In this document: positions 26,342 through 33,675 of the stretch, piece by piece
Position numbering within the stretch: position 1 is the first letter of the stretch
Layout of the letters: every line of letters starts with the position of its first letter
Source: Marinobacter mangrovi
GTDB lineage: Bacteria; Pseudomonadota; Gammaproteobacteria; Pseudomonadales; Oleiphilaceae
Direction: 5' to 3'
NCBI RefSeq assembly: GCF_016798325.1
Contig: NZ_JAERVO010000003.1
Location: forward strand, 310,001-374,000
Length of the DNA stretch: 64,000 nucleotides
Program-made: the position numbers and the translations under genes
The notes under the pieces: generated by a model
Told to the model about the DNA's origin: nothing
Databases searched by the model: none
The model's input: only the letters and a program-made list of their open reading frames with translations

Positions 26342-27211
26342 TTACTCAGCCAGGAACTCGTTCAGGTAGCCGGCCACTTCCGCTGGCTGCTCCTCCTGCA
26401 GGAAGTGGGCGGCGTCCACCTGTTCCACCCGGATGCTCTCGAAGCAGTCCTCGATGTGGTTCAGGTACTCGGGGATGATGACCTTGTCCCGGTTGCCGTA
26501 GATGTACAGCCCCGGCATCGGCCAGACGTGGCCCGCGGTGGTGGCCCAGCGCTTGGCGTCGTCGTGGAAGGTGCGGTAGTAGTTGGCGCTGGCGCCCGAC
26601 GTACCGGGGATGCGGAACATGCGCACGTATTCCTGCAGGGCGTCCTCGGGAAAGCCGTCGCGGCTCCAGGTGCGCAGGAAGTGCTTGAGCCAGGTTTCCT
26701 CGTTGCCGGGTATCATGGCCTCCGGTAGATCCGGGGTCTGCAGGAAGTGCTGGTACCAGTACACGCTGCCACTGCCGGAGCGCACCGTCTCGATCACTTC
26801 CTGGTTGCCTTTCAGGTTGTTGATGATCGCGATGTTCATGATCACCAGTTTGTTCACACGGTCGGGGATCGCCAGCGCGATTTCCTGGGCGACGATGCCG
26901 CCCCAGTCGTGGCCGACCAGATAGAAGTCGTCGATCTCCAGCGTGTCCAGCAGCGCCATGACGTCCCGCGCCAGGGCGGCTTTGCGGTAAGGCTCCTGGC
27001 CCGGGGTGCGCTCGCTGTCGCCCAGCCCGCGCAGGTCCGGTGCGATCACCCGCAGGCCCGGGTCCAGATGCTCGGCGACACCGGCCCAGCAATAGCTGCT
27101 TTCCGGCCAGCCATGGATCATCACCACCACGGGGCCATCGGCTGGCCCGCTTTCCCGATAGGCAAATTGTCCTCGCGGTGTTTCGAGGGTTTCCGGGTGG
27201 CTCAGGGGCAT
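26342..27211 (-). CDS. Epoxide-hydrolase-like alpha/beta hydrolase
   Basis: This 289-residue enzyme has HGWP (33-36), the nucleophile elbow GHDWGG with Asp102, and a C-terminal catalytic His269 (DAAHFLQEEQP). An Asp nucleophile and HGxP are typical of epoxide hydrolases and haloacetate dehalogenases; the HGWPES form favours the former. The ATG at 27211 has GGAGAG upstream. A longer frame to 27295 would run through the dyad operator at 27256-27269. That operator links the gene to the TetR regulator at 23810. Confidence 0.87.
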   Translation of the reverse strand: MPLSHPETLETPRGQFAYRESGPADGPVVVMIHGWPESSYCWAGVAEHLDPGLRVIAPDLRGLGDSERTPGQEPYRKAALARDVMALLDTLEIDDFYLVGHDWGGIVAQEIALAIPDRVNKLVIMNIAIINNLKGNQEVIETVRSGSGSVYWYQHFLQTPDLPEAMIPGNEETWLKHFLRTWSRDGFPEDALQEYVRMFRIPGTSGASANYYRTFHDDAKRWATTAGHVWPMPGLYIYGNRDKVIIPEYLNHIEDCFESIRVEQVDAAHFLQEEQPAEVAGYLNEFLAE

Positions 27212-27255
27212 AGGCTCTCCGATGGATCGGCTTTCAGGTTCGTCAGCTTCCCACA

Positions 27256-27269
27256 ATACACCCGTGTAT
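27256..27269. promoter_or_regulatory. Third ATACAC-N2-GTGTAT dyad
   Basis: ATACACCCGTGTAT is a perfect dyad with the half-sites seen at 23696. It lies 45-58 bp upstream of the hydrolase start, with a possible -35 TTGCAA on the minus strand at 27295-27290, so it would overlap the -10 region. It is a probable binding site of the same TetR regulator. Confidence 0.7.
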
Positions 27270-27375
27270 GGAAACTCCTTGCCGGCCGGTTGCAACTACG
27301 CATAGTCGCCGGTACCGGTCTAGGCTATGGTCTGCAGCCCTTTGAGTTTCCTCCTGTTTGTTGACCGGAATTGCC

Positions 27376-28011
27376 ATGTTACACACGTTTTTCGCGACCT
27401 ATCTGAGTAGCGCCATCCGCTTCCTGTTCCTGCTGGCGCCGTTCTTCGTCGTCACCATGTTCCTGGCCCTGACCCGGGGTGATGACGCCGGCCAGAAGAA
27501 GCGGGTGATCAACCGATCGGTGTTTTCGGCGCTGGTCCTTGGACTGGTGCTGTTCTTCGCCGGCCCGTTGTTGTTCGAAGCGATCGGGATCACGCTCAAT
27601 TCCTTCCGGATCGGCGCCGGATCGCTGCTGTTCCTGACCGCGATCAGCCTGGTGACCAGCGGCACCCGCAACCACGCCACCAGTCTGCCGGAGGAAAACC
27701 GGGACGATGTGGCGGTGGTGCCGCTGGCGATTCCCATCATCATCGGGCCGGCCACCATCGGTGCCATCCTGGTCTACGGCGCCGAGCTCAACACGGTGCC
27801 GGAAATGGCCGGTGGTGTGCTGGGGCTGGTCACCGGACTGTTGGCCCTGGGCGTGCTGCTGCACCTGTCGGGTTACCTGGAAAAGGCGTTGGGCAAGACC
27901 GGCTTGAACATCATGTCCAAGATCAGTGGCCTGATCCTGTCGGCGATGGCGGCGGAAATCGTGATGTCCGGGATCGCCGGTTTTATCCAGTCGGCGGGGC
28001 TGGTGGGCTGA
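27376..28011 (+). CDS. MarC-family membrane protein
   Basis: This 211-residue inner-membrane protein has about six helices. Conserved MarC features include LLAPFFVVTMFLALT near the N-terminus, the central VVPLAIPIIIGPATIGAILVYG, and the C-terminal KISGLILSAMAAEIVMSGI. MarC proteins have no settled function despite an early link to antibiotic resistance. The ribosome binding site is weak; an in-frame TTG at 27358 is an alternative start. Confidence 0.9.
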   Translation: MLHTFFATYLSSAIRFLFLLAPFFVVTMFLALTRGDDAGQKKRVINRSVFSALVLGLVLFFAGPLLFEAIGITLNSFRIGAGSLLFLTAISLVTSGTRNHATSLPEENRDDVAVVPLAIPIIIGPATIGAILVYGAELNTVPEMAGGVLGLVTGLLALGVLLHLSGYLEKALGKTGLNIMSKISGLILSAMAAEIVMSGIAGFIQSAGLVG

Positions 28012-28081
28012 CCGGTGATCCGTTGCAAAAACGGGGTGACGGGTTCGGGTAAACCTGCGTTATCATCAGAAGTTCGCCGGA

Positions 28082-28100
28082 GGAATGCCTGAGGCATTCC
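28082..28100. promoter_or_regulatory. Perfect 8-bp inverted repeat before the globin gene
   Basis: GGAATGCC-TGA-GGCATTCC is a perfect dyad 26 bp upstream of the globin start. It has no T run, so an operator or leader hairpin is more likely than a terminator. Confidence 0.5.
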
Positions 28101-28125
28101 CGAACCTGAATGGGGCGGAGGGCCT

Positions 28126-28527
28126 ATGGATCTCGACAATCCTGCTGCGATCCACCGCATGGTACAGCTGTTCTACGCCAGCCTGCTGGATGATCCGGTG
28201 ATGGAACCGGTGTTCATGGAGGTGGCTGGCGTGCATCTGGCCGAGCATCTGCCGATGATTGAAGGCTACTGGTGCAAGATGCTACTGGGCAAGGACACCT
28301 ACCACCGCAACATGGTCTATCGCCATGAACGCGTCCACGACAAGTTCCCGCTGAGTCGTGAACACTTCGAACTCTGGTTCGACCATTTCAACCACACCCT
28401 CGACACCCACTTCGAAGGCCCCTATACGGAAAAGGCCCGCAAACTGGCGCGCCGGATCCTGCGTAACCTGGCGCGCTGGCTGAATGCCCGGGATGCCGAG
28501 ATGGCGGCGGCTGCCGCAGACTCTTAG
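28126..28527 (+). CDS. Group III truncated haemoglobin
   Basis: This 133-residue protein matches group III (ctrHb) globins. FYASLLDDPVMEPVFMEVAGVHLAEHLPMIEGYWCKMLLG covers the A-E helices. The proximal His lies in PLSREHFELWFDHF, and the distal region is RNMVYRHERVH. Such globins bind O2 or NO; physiological roles are poorly known. An inverted repeat stands directly upstream. It is followed convergently by a carbohydrate-binding-like gene. Confidence 0.85.
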   Translation: MDLDNPAAIHRMVQLFYASLLDDPVMEPVFMEVAGVHLAEHLPMIEGYWCKMLLGKDTYHRNMVYRHERVHDKFPLSREHFELWFDHFNHTLDTHFEGPYTEKARKLARRILRNLARWLNARDAEMAAAAADS

Positions 28528-28544
28528 CTTAGTGCCCGCTCGTT

Positions 28545-29063
28545 TTATTGATCCACCGGGCAGCGGGTTTTGACCGGTGCCCAGTGGGGCGGATCGGCCA
28601 CGCCCGGCATGTCGCCGGTGGTCGGCCGGATCGCTTTGAAAATCTGGCCTTTGTAGGTCACCCACTGGCCGACCGTGTAAGTGTCGGAGAACGTCCAGTC
28701 CGGCGCCGGCTGGCAGTCCGCTTCTGACCGATCGCCCGGTTCGCCCAAAACGGCGTCCTGATCGTCGGCTGTGCCGACGGCGCTGCCGGTGTTCTTGCCA
28801 TGGCCTTTCGCTTTGGCGGGGGCCTTGCAATCCGGTTCCTTGTCCAGCGGTTTCCACGCGAAGCCGCCCCCGTCCGGGCGCTTGCCTTCCTGCCATTCCT
28901 GGGCCGCCCACCATTTGCCGTCGTAGAACACGATTTCACCCGCGTCGTAATAGCGGCTCGGCAGCCAGGCGTTGTCTTCCGGGGCGCAGCTGCGCTCAAG
29001 GGCGCTGGCGTTCAGGGCGGTGAGAGAAAGCAGGAAAAGCAGCAGGGTAGCCGTCAATCGCAT
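28545..29063 (-). CDS. Secreted protein with two CBM5/12-like modules
   Basis: This 172-residue protein has a signal peptide (LLLFLLSLTALNASA) and two short modules of the pattern Y-x2-G-x-x-V-x-Y-x-G-x-x-[YFW]-x-A-x(n)-W. The first is at about 37-72 (YYDAGEIVFYDGKWWAAQEW) and the second at about 127-165 (YTVGQWVTYKGQIFKAIRP). Modules like these bind chitin or related polymers in chitinases. No catalytic domain is present. A Lys/Gly-rich linker joins them. Five Cys residues suggest disulfides outside the cytoplasm. Confidence 0.7.
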   Translation of the reverse strand: MRLTATLLLFLLSLTALNASALERSCAPEDNAWLPSRYYDAGEIVFYDGKWWAAQEWQEGKRPDGGGFAWKPLDKEPDCKAPAKAKGHGKNTGSAVGTADDQDAVLGEPGDRSEADCQPAPDWTFSDTYTVGQWVTYKGQIFKAIRPTTGDMPGVADPPHWAPVKTRCPVDQ

Positions 29064-29269
29064 AGGGTCGTCCATCCGGGCGAATCCGGAGACCGCCCTG
29101 TAGTGAGGTTGTTGTGGTGCCAGACTGCCCGGGAAAGGCGGCGGGATCAAGCGCAATGAGTGACGTGCGTGCCGCCTCCGTAGTTCCCCCGGTGGTTGCC
29201 GCCGCTGCCATCGGTTACGCTTGCCGGTTCGTCATCGTCCGGCGAAGGAATGGAAGAGGAGTAACGAAC

Positions 29270-29602
29270 ATGCAGCAATGGCTGATTCTCGGTGCCGCGA
29301 TCTGCTTTGAGGTGATTGCCACGTCGGCCCTGAAGGCGTCGGAAGGCTTCTCGAAATTCTGGCCGTCGCTGCTGGTGGTGGTCGGCTATGGGCTGGCGTT
29401 TTACTTCCTGGCCCTGACCCTGCGTACGATTCCCGTCGGCATTGCCTATGCCGTTTGGGCCGGTGTCGGCGTGGCACTGATTACCCTGATCGGCTGGCTG
29501 GTGTTCAACCAGACGCTGGATCTGGCGGCCGTGATTGGCATCCTGTTCATCGTGACCGGGGTGCTGATTCTCAACATCTTCTCCAGGGTCACGCCGCACT
29601 GA
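29270..29602 (+). CDS. SMR-family multidrug/quaternary-ammonium transporter
   Basis: This 110-residue protein equals EmrE in length. It has four transmembrane helices, the essential Glu14 in the first (ICFEVIATSALKASEGF), and the conserved GIAYAVWAGVGVALITLIGWLVF in the third. It exports cationic compounds by proton antiport as a dimer. AGGAG lies before the ATG at 29270; longer in-frame extensions lack support. Confidence 0.92.
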   Translation: MQQWLILGAAICFEVIATSALKASEGFSKFWPSLLVVVGYGLAFYFLALTLRTIPVGIAYAVWAGVGVALITLIGWLVFNQTLDLAAVIGILFIVTGVLILNIFSRVTPH

Positions 29603-29620
29603 ACAGGATGCCCGCGCCGG

Positions 29621-31075
29621 TCAGTCCTCATCCGGACCCTGTTCCGGGCCGCGGGCTTCGGTGCCCATGTGGTAGGTGGCAAAGCCGGCCATGACCACCT
29701 GATCCACCGCCATGCCGATTACGCGCCCGTCCTGTTCCGCGCGGATCGGGTGCTGGGCGTTGGTGATCGGGTCGGTGACGATGCCCAGCACCTCACCGGC
29801 CACCACTTCGTCCCCCAGATCCACATCGCTCACCAGGATGCCGCCGTGCTTGGCGCGCAGCCAGGTGGAGTTGTAGTACACCGGCTCCGGTTTGCCCCAT
29901 ACGAACAGCCGGGAAATCATGCCCTGCTTTTCCAGCAGGCTGTTGATGCTGTTGACCCCCGCCTTGATCTGGTTTTCCTGGATGCGCAGCGATTCCCCGG
30001 CTTCCATGGTGACGGCGACGATGCCGTGGCTGGTCGCCGCCGTGCGCAGCATGCCCGGTGTCCCCTGGCTGTGGACCACGGCCATCTTGTCGAAACCCTC
30101 GGTGAATGTCGCCACTGAGCTGATGTGCATGTCCGCCCGCAGCTGGGCCAGGTTGGAGCGCTTGAGCGAGCCGGTGTGGATGTCCACCAGCATGTCGCAG
30201 TGGCGGATCACGTCGTTGAACAGAGAATAGGCCACGCGGGATGCCAGGCTGCCGTTGGGATCACCGGGAAAGTTTCGATTCAGGTCGCGCCGGTCCGGCA
30301 GATAGCGGGAGCCGCGCTGGAAGCCCTGCAGGTTGACGATCGGCACGCCGATCAGCCGACCGCTCAGCTCGTCCGCCTGGATGTCGTACATGACCCGGCG
30401 AATGATCTCGATGCCGTTCAGCTCGTCCCCGTGGACGGCGCCCGTCAGGCACAGGTTGGGCCCCGGCCGCGCGCCGTTGATCACGAGTACCGGCGTGGGC
30501 TGGTTGAGGCCCGCCATGGTGGTGTCCGGCGTCCAGCCCAGGCGGGTGGTGGTGCCCGGGCGGACTTCGGTACCGAGGATCACCAGCGGTTCGGCCGGTG
30601 GTGCTTCCTGCGGCGCCTCGTCGGTAGCGGTCTGTTCGTCGGCCGTTGTGGAATCAGGGCCGGGTGTGGCGGCGTCCGCGCCGGGTTCTGTCGGTTCCGT
30701 TGTTGCCGAGTTACCAGTTGCTTCCGGCGATTGCTCGGGTGGAGGCGATTTGGGGGCCGGTTCCGGAGTAGGCGCCACCTGTTTCAGGTCAACGTTGGGG
30801 GCAATCCGGGTCGGAGTGGCCTCGGCCTCGTCCGGTGGGGTGGCGGCCGCTTCCGACGTGCTTTCCGCTCCGGCGGTTTCCGTGGCCGTGTTCTCAGCGG
30901 CTGGCGCGGCCTGGCTGGCCTCGATGTCCTCCACACTCTCGTCTTCCGACAGTTCCACGGGATGAGGCTGTTCCGGCGCCGGTTCCTGGGCCCAGAGGGT
31001 GGCGCTGAAGAGCACGGCGCCCAGGGTCGGCAGGATTCGGCGGGGACGCACGGACAGCGAAGAAGACGGCAACAT
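29621..31075 (-). CDS. Exported succinylglutamate desuccinylase/aspartoacylase family protein
   Basis: This 484-residue protein has a signal peptide (LPTLGAVLFSATLWA), then about 130 residues (30-165) of disordered Pro/Glu/Ala/Thr-rich sequence. An M14-type catalytic domain follows, with zinc ligands H215 and E218 (HGDE) and H300 (VDIHTGS), and the substrate motif DLNRNFPG (264-271). A Glu in TMEAGE is the likely catalytic residue. The C-terminal part carries the beta domain of the desuccinylase family. It probably cleaves an N-acyl or peptide bond in the periplasm; the substrate is unknown. Confidence 0.82.
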   Translation of the reverse strand: MLPSSSLSVRPRRILPTLGAVLFSATLWAQEPAPEQPHPVELSEDESVEDIEASQAAPAAENTATETAGAESTSEAAATPPDEAEATPTRIAPNVDLKQVAPTPEPAPKSPPPEQSPEATGNSATTEPTEPGADAATPGPDSTTADEQTATDEAPQEAPPAEPLVILGTEVRPGTTTRLGWTPDTTMAGLNQPTPVLVINGARPGPNLCLTGAVHGDELNGIEIIRRVMYDIQADELSGRLIGVPIVNLQGFQRGSRYLPDRRDLNRNFPGDPNGSLASRVAYSLFNDVIRHCDMLVDIHTGSLKRSNLAQLRADMHISSVATFTEGFDKMAVVHSQGTPGMLRTAATSHGIVAVTMEAGESLRIQENQIKAGVNSINSLLEKQGMISRLFVWGKPEPVYYNSTWLRAKHGGILVSDVDLGDEVVAGEVLGIVTDPITNAQHPIRAEQDGRVIGMAVDQVVMAGFATYHMGTEARGPEQGPDED

Positions 31076-31146
31076 GTCGGGTATTCCTTGAACGACTTAA
31101 CTCACGGCGAAGCGCCTATTCTGCCTACGACCGCGGATCAACAACA

Positions 31147-31518
31147 TTAAGATCCTGTTGCCTTCCGGCGCCGGATCAGCCACCCGTAAATCGTCAGGTT
31201 GATCAGGACCACGCTGACGCCGAGTGCAATCTGGACCGTGCGGGTCAGGCCCGGTGGATAGATTAAAGGTAGCAGGTAGTGAGCAATGAAGCTGCCGCGG
31301 TAGCCGGCCTCACCGGCCCATTGCCGCAACTCGATTTCCAGGGGTGTGAGTGGGCAGAGCCAGCCGTTGAGCATGACCAGCGTCGCCCAGACCAGGGCCG
31401 GCACGTGTAGCCAGACGAAACCGCGCCGCCACAGGATGAGCAGGCCTCCGAGGACGGCAAACGCGATAAACAGCAGGTGCAGGACGAGGACGGCATCCGC
31501 CGCCAGGCGCCAGATCAT
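31147..31518 (-). CDS. DUF2784 membrane protein
   Basis: This 123-residue inner-membrane protein has about four helices. It shows the DUF2784 hallmarks: VLVLHLLFIAFAVLGGLL, GWLCPLTPLE and IAHYLLPLIYPPGL. No function is established for the family. It ends upstream of a long gap-free run of lipoprotein genes. Confidence 0.85.
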   Translation of the reverse strand: MIWRLAADAVLVLHLLFIAFAVLGGLLILWRRGFVWLHVPALVWATLVMLNGWLCPLTPLEIELRQWAGEAGYRGSFIAHYLLPLIYPPGLTRTVQIALGVSVVLINLTIYGWLIRRRKATGS

Positions 31519-31575
31519 CGGGGCTTAAACGGGAAAGGCTGGCCGGCCTTGGGATGACCGGCCAGCGGGTCCGGG

Positions 31576-32385
31576 TCAGCGACTCTTGATGTCGCCGTTT
31601 TCATCCGAAATGACGATCTCGACCCGACGGTTCTGCTGACGTCCGGCCGAGGTGTCGTTGGTGGCTACGGGGTACTGCTCGCCATAGCCTTTCACTTCGA
31701 CCCGGGATGAGGCGATCCCCGCCAGCATGAGGGCATTGCGCACGGATTCGGCGCGCCGCTCGGACAGCGTCTGGTTGTAGGACGCGGCGCCGGTACTGTC
31801 GGTGTAGCCTTCAACCCGCACCCGTCGTTCCGGGTACTCGTTCATGAAATCCGCCAGTTTTTGCACCGTGCGTTCGCCGGCAGGCTTGAGGTCCGCCTTG
31901 TTCACGTCAAACAGCACGTCGCCCAGGGTCAGGACCATGCCGCGCTCGGTCTGTTTGGCCTGCAGCGCCGCCATTTCGGCTTTCAGGCGTTCCGCTTCGG
32001 ATTGCGCCTGCTGGGTCTTCATGGTCTGGGCCTGCAGGGTCAACTGATCGCGGCGGCTTTCCGCCGATTTGATTTCCTCCTGCAACCGGGCGCGTTCGCC
32101 CTGCTGGCTGGCGATCTCGGCGTGGCGATTGGCCAGGTAAGCGGCCTGTTCCACCCTGTCGGTGTCAGCGCCGTCCTCAAGCAGGTTCTCGGCCTTCTTC
32201 AGGGACAGCTCGGCTTCGCGCAGTTGGGTCGAGCCGGCGCGGGCGACGTAGGGATCGTCGGCGATCGCCTGATAGGAGGCGCGTGCCTCGTCCACCTTGG
32301 CATTCTGCTGGGGAGTACTCGCGCAGGCGGTGAGCAGGGCGGACAGCGCCAACGCGGAACCCGACATCAATATCCGTTTCGTCAT
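31576..32385 (-). CDS. OmpA-family lipoprotein with DUF4398 domain
   Basis: This 269-residue protein has a lipoprotein signal peptide with lipobox LLTAC (Cys21). A helical DUF4398 region follows (about 30-80), then a coiled coil (about 85-145) and a C-terminal OmpA domain (about 150-260) that binds peptidoglycan, with the motifs VEGYTDSTGAASYNQTLSERRAESV and NRRVEIVI. It would tether the outer membrane to the wall. It lies 25 bp behind another DUF4398 lipoprotein gene, probably as one operon. Confidence 0.9.
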   Translation of the reverse strand: MTKRILMSGSALALSALLTACASTPQQNAKVDEARASYQAIADDPYVARAGSTQLREAELSLKKAENLLEDGADTDRVEQAAYLANRHAEIASQQGERARLQEEIKSAESRRDQLTLQAQTMKTQQAQSEAERLKAEMAALQAKQTERGMVLTLGDVLFDVNKADLKPAGERTVQKLADFMNEYPERRVRVEGYTDSTGAASYNQTLSERRAESVRNALMLAGIASSRVEVKGYGEQYPVATNDTSAGRQQNRRVEIVISDENGDIKSR

Positions 32386-32410
32386 GATGATAACCTCCTG
32401 GAATCCGCTG

Positions 32411-32788
32411 TTACTGCTGCGCCTGGTTCAGACGCTGGCGCAGCTGTTCGATGTTGGCGTTGATTTCCTCGACGGCCTTACGGGCCTTCGCGGTTTCCGA
32501 GCGGGCGGCCGCCAACTGGGCGTCAACGGTGGCCTGCTGCAGCAGATCCCCCGCCTCGTTGAACTTCTCGTCTTTGATCAGTTGCTCGGCATCCGCCACC
32601 TTGTTCTGGGCCCGGTTCAGCAGCACTGGTTCGAAGTCGCGGGCGTCGGAGGATTCCGCCTGCTGGATGGCGTTCTCAGCAGCGGTCTTGTCTTCGGTGG
32701 GAATCTTTCCCGAACTGGCGCAGGCTGCCAACATGGTCGACAGCCCCAGGGCCAGTGCCAAACGGAGGTAATAAGTCTGCCTTATCAT
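32411..32788 (-). CDS. DUF4398 lipoprotein
   Basis: This 125-residue protein has a lipobox AAC (MLAACASSG) and a DUF4398 helical hairpin (EPVLLNRAQNKVADAEQLIKDEKFNEAGDLLQQATVDAQLA). The end is coiled coil. It is the first gene of the pair with the OmpA lipoprotein. The function of the domain is unknown; it probably sits in the periplasm next to the wall-binding partner. Confidence 0.88.
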   Translation of the reverse strand: MIRQTYYLRLALALGLSTMLAACASSGKIPTEDKTAAENAIQQAESSDARDFEPVLLNRAQNKVADAEQLIKDEKFNEAGDLLQQATVDAQLAAARSETAKARKAVEEINANIEQLRQRLNQAQQ

Positions 32789-33123
32789 TCACCCTCTCCT
32801 TGTGCTTGCGGTTGTAGGTCCAGCCTGCATGGCTGCTCGTCACTCGCCGATTGCCCCTTTCTGGGAGGGGCTGTTTCACCAGGAGCACACTTCTTGACTA
32901 CGATTAAAAATAGCAGCTGGCTTTTATTTCTGTATGAAAAATGTGCAACTTGACGGGGTGGATCGTCGGGCTGTACGCATGCGCGCGCCGCGGCCCTGAG
33001 GCAGGCTGACCGCGGTTCCGGCACCCTTACGATCTGGTCATATTCCTGATTTTTCAGCGATTACCAGCTGTTGGCGTCTGCGGAAACGCGATCACCGGCC
33101 CGGACCAACAAGGGGGAGGCAGG
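32789..33123. other. Intergenic region between lipoprotein operon and macrodomain gene
   Basis: This 335-bp divergent region contains an AT-rich patch at about 32890-32950 that could hold the lipoprotein promoter. I see no clear -35/-10 pair, dyad or gene. Confidence 0.5.
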
Positions 33124-33666
33124 ATGTTTGAACTGAATCGCCATGGCGTCACCGTGAGCTGTGTGCAGGGGGACATCACCCGGCAGCCGGATCTCGACGC
33201 GGTCGTGAACGCGGCCAATGCGGAATTGCGACCCGGTGGCGGCGTCGCCGGGGCCATCCATCGGGCGGCCGGGCCGGAGCTGGATGCGGCCTGCCGTTCC
33301 CTGGCCCCGATTCGGCCGGGGGATGCAGTGATCACCGCGGGATATGGTTTGCCCAACCCCTGGGTGATTCACTGCCTGGGTCCGGTGTATGGCCGCGATA
33401 CGCCATCAGACAGCCTGCTGGCGGACTGCTACCGCAATGCAGTGGAGCTGGCGGACAAGGAGCAGCTGCACTCCATCGGCTTTCCCGCCCTATCGACCGG
33501 AGCCTTTGGTTATCCCATGGAGGCGGCGGCCGAGGTGGCTTTCCAGACACTCTTGGCGCTGTGCGCGTCCCTGAGCCATGTGCAGCAGATCCGTTTTGTG
33601 CTGTTCAGCCACGACGACGCGGCCCTGCATGGACGGGTGTTGCGGCGGGTTGGGGTATCCAACTGA
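33124..33666 (+). CDS. Macrodomain protein (O-acetyl-ADP-ribose deacetylase-like)
   Basis: This 180-residue cytoplasmic protein is a single macrodomain: CVQGDITRQPDLDAVVNAANAELRPGGGVAGAIHRAAG contains the ADP-ribose-binding N-A-A-N and G-rich loop, and IGFPALSTGAFGYPMEAAAEV the second loop. Relatives remove ADP-ribose or deacetylate O-acetyl-ADP-ribose. A GGGGGAGG ribosome binding site lies upstream. Confidence 0.92.
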   Translation: MFELNRHGVTVSCVQGDITRQPDLDAVVNAANAELRPGGGVAGAIHRAAGPELDAACRSLAPIRPGDAVITAGYGLPNPWVIHCLGPVYGRDTPSDSLLADCYRNAVELADKEQLHSIGFPALSTGAFGYPMEAAAEVAFQTLLALCASLSHVQQIRFVLFSHDDAALHGRVLRRVGVSN

Positions 33667-33675
33667 GCGTGGGGA

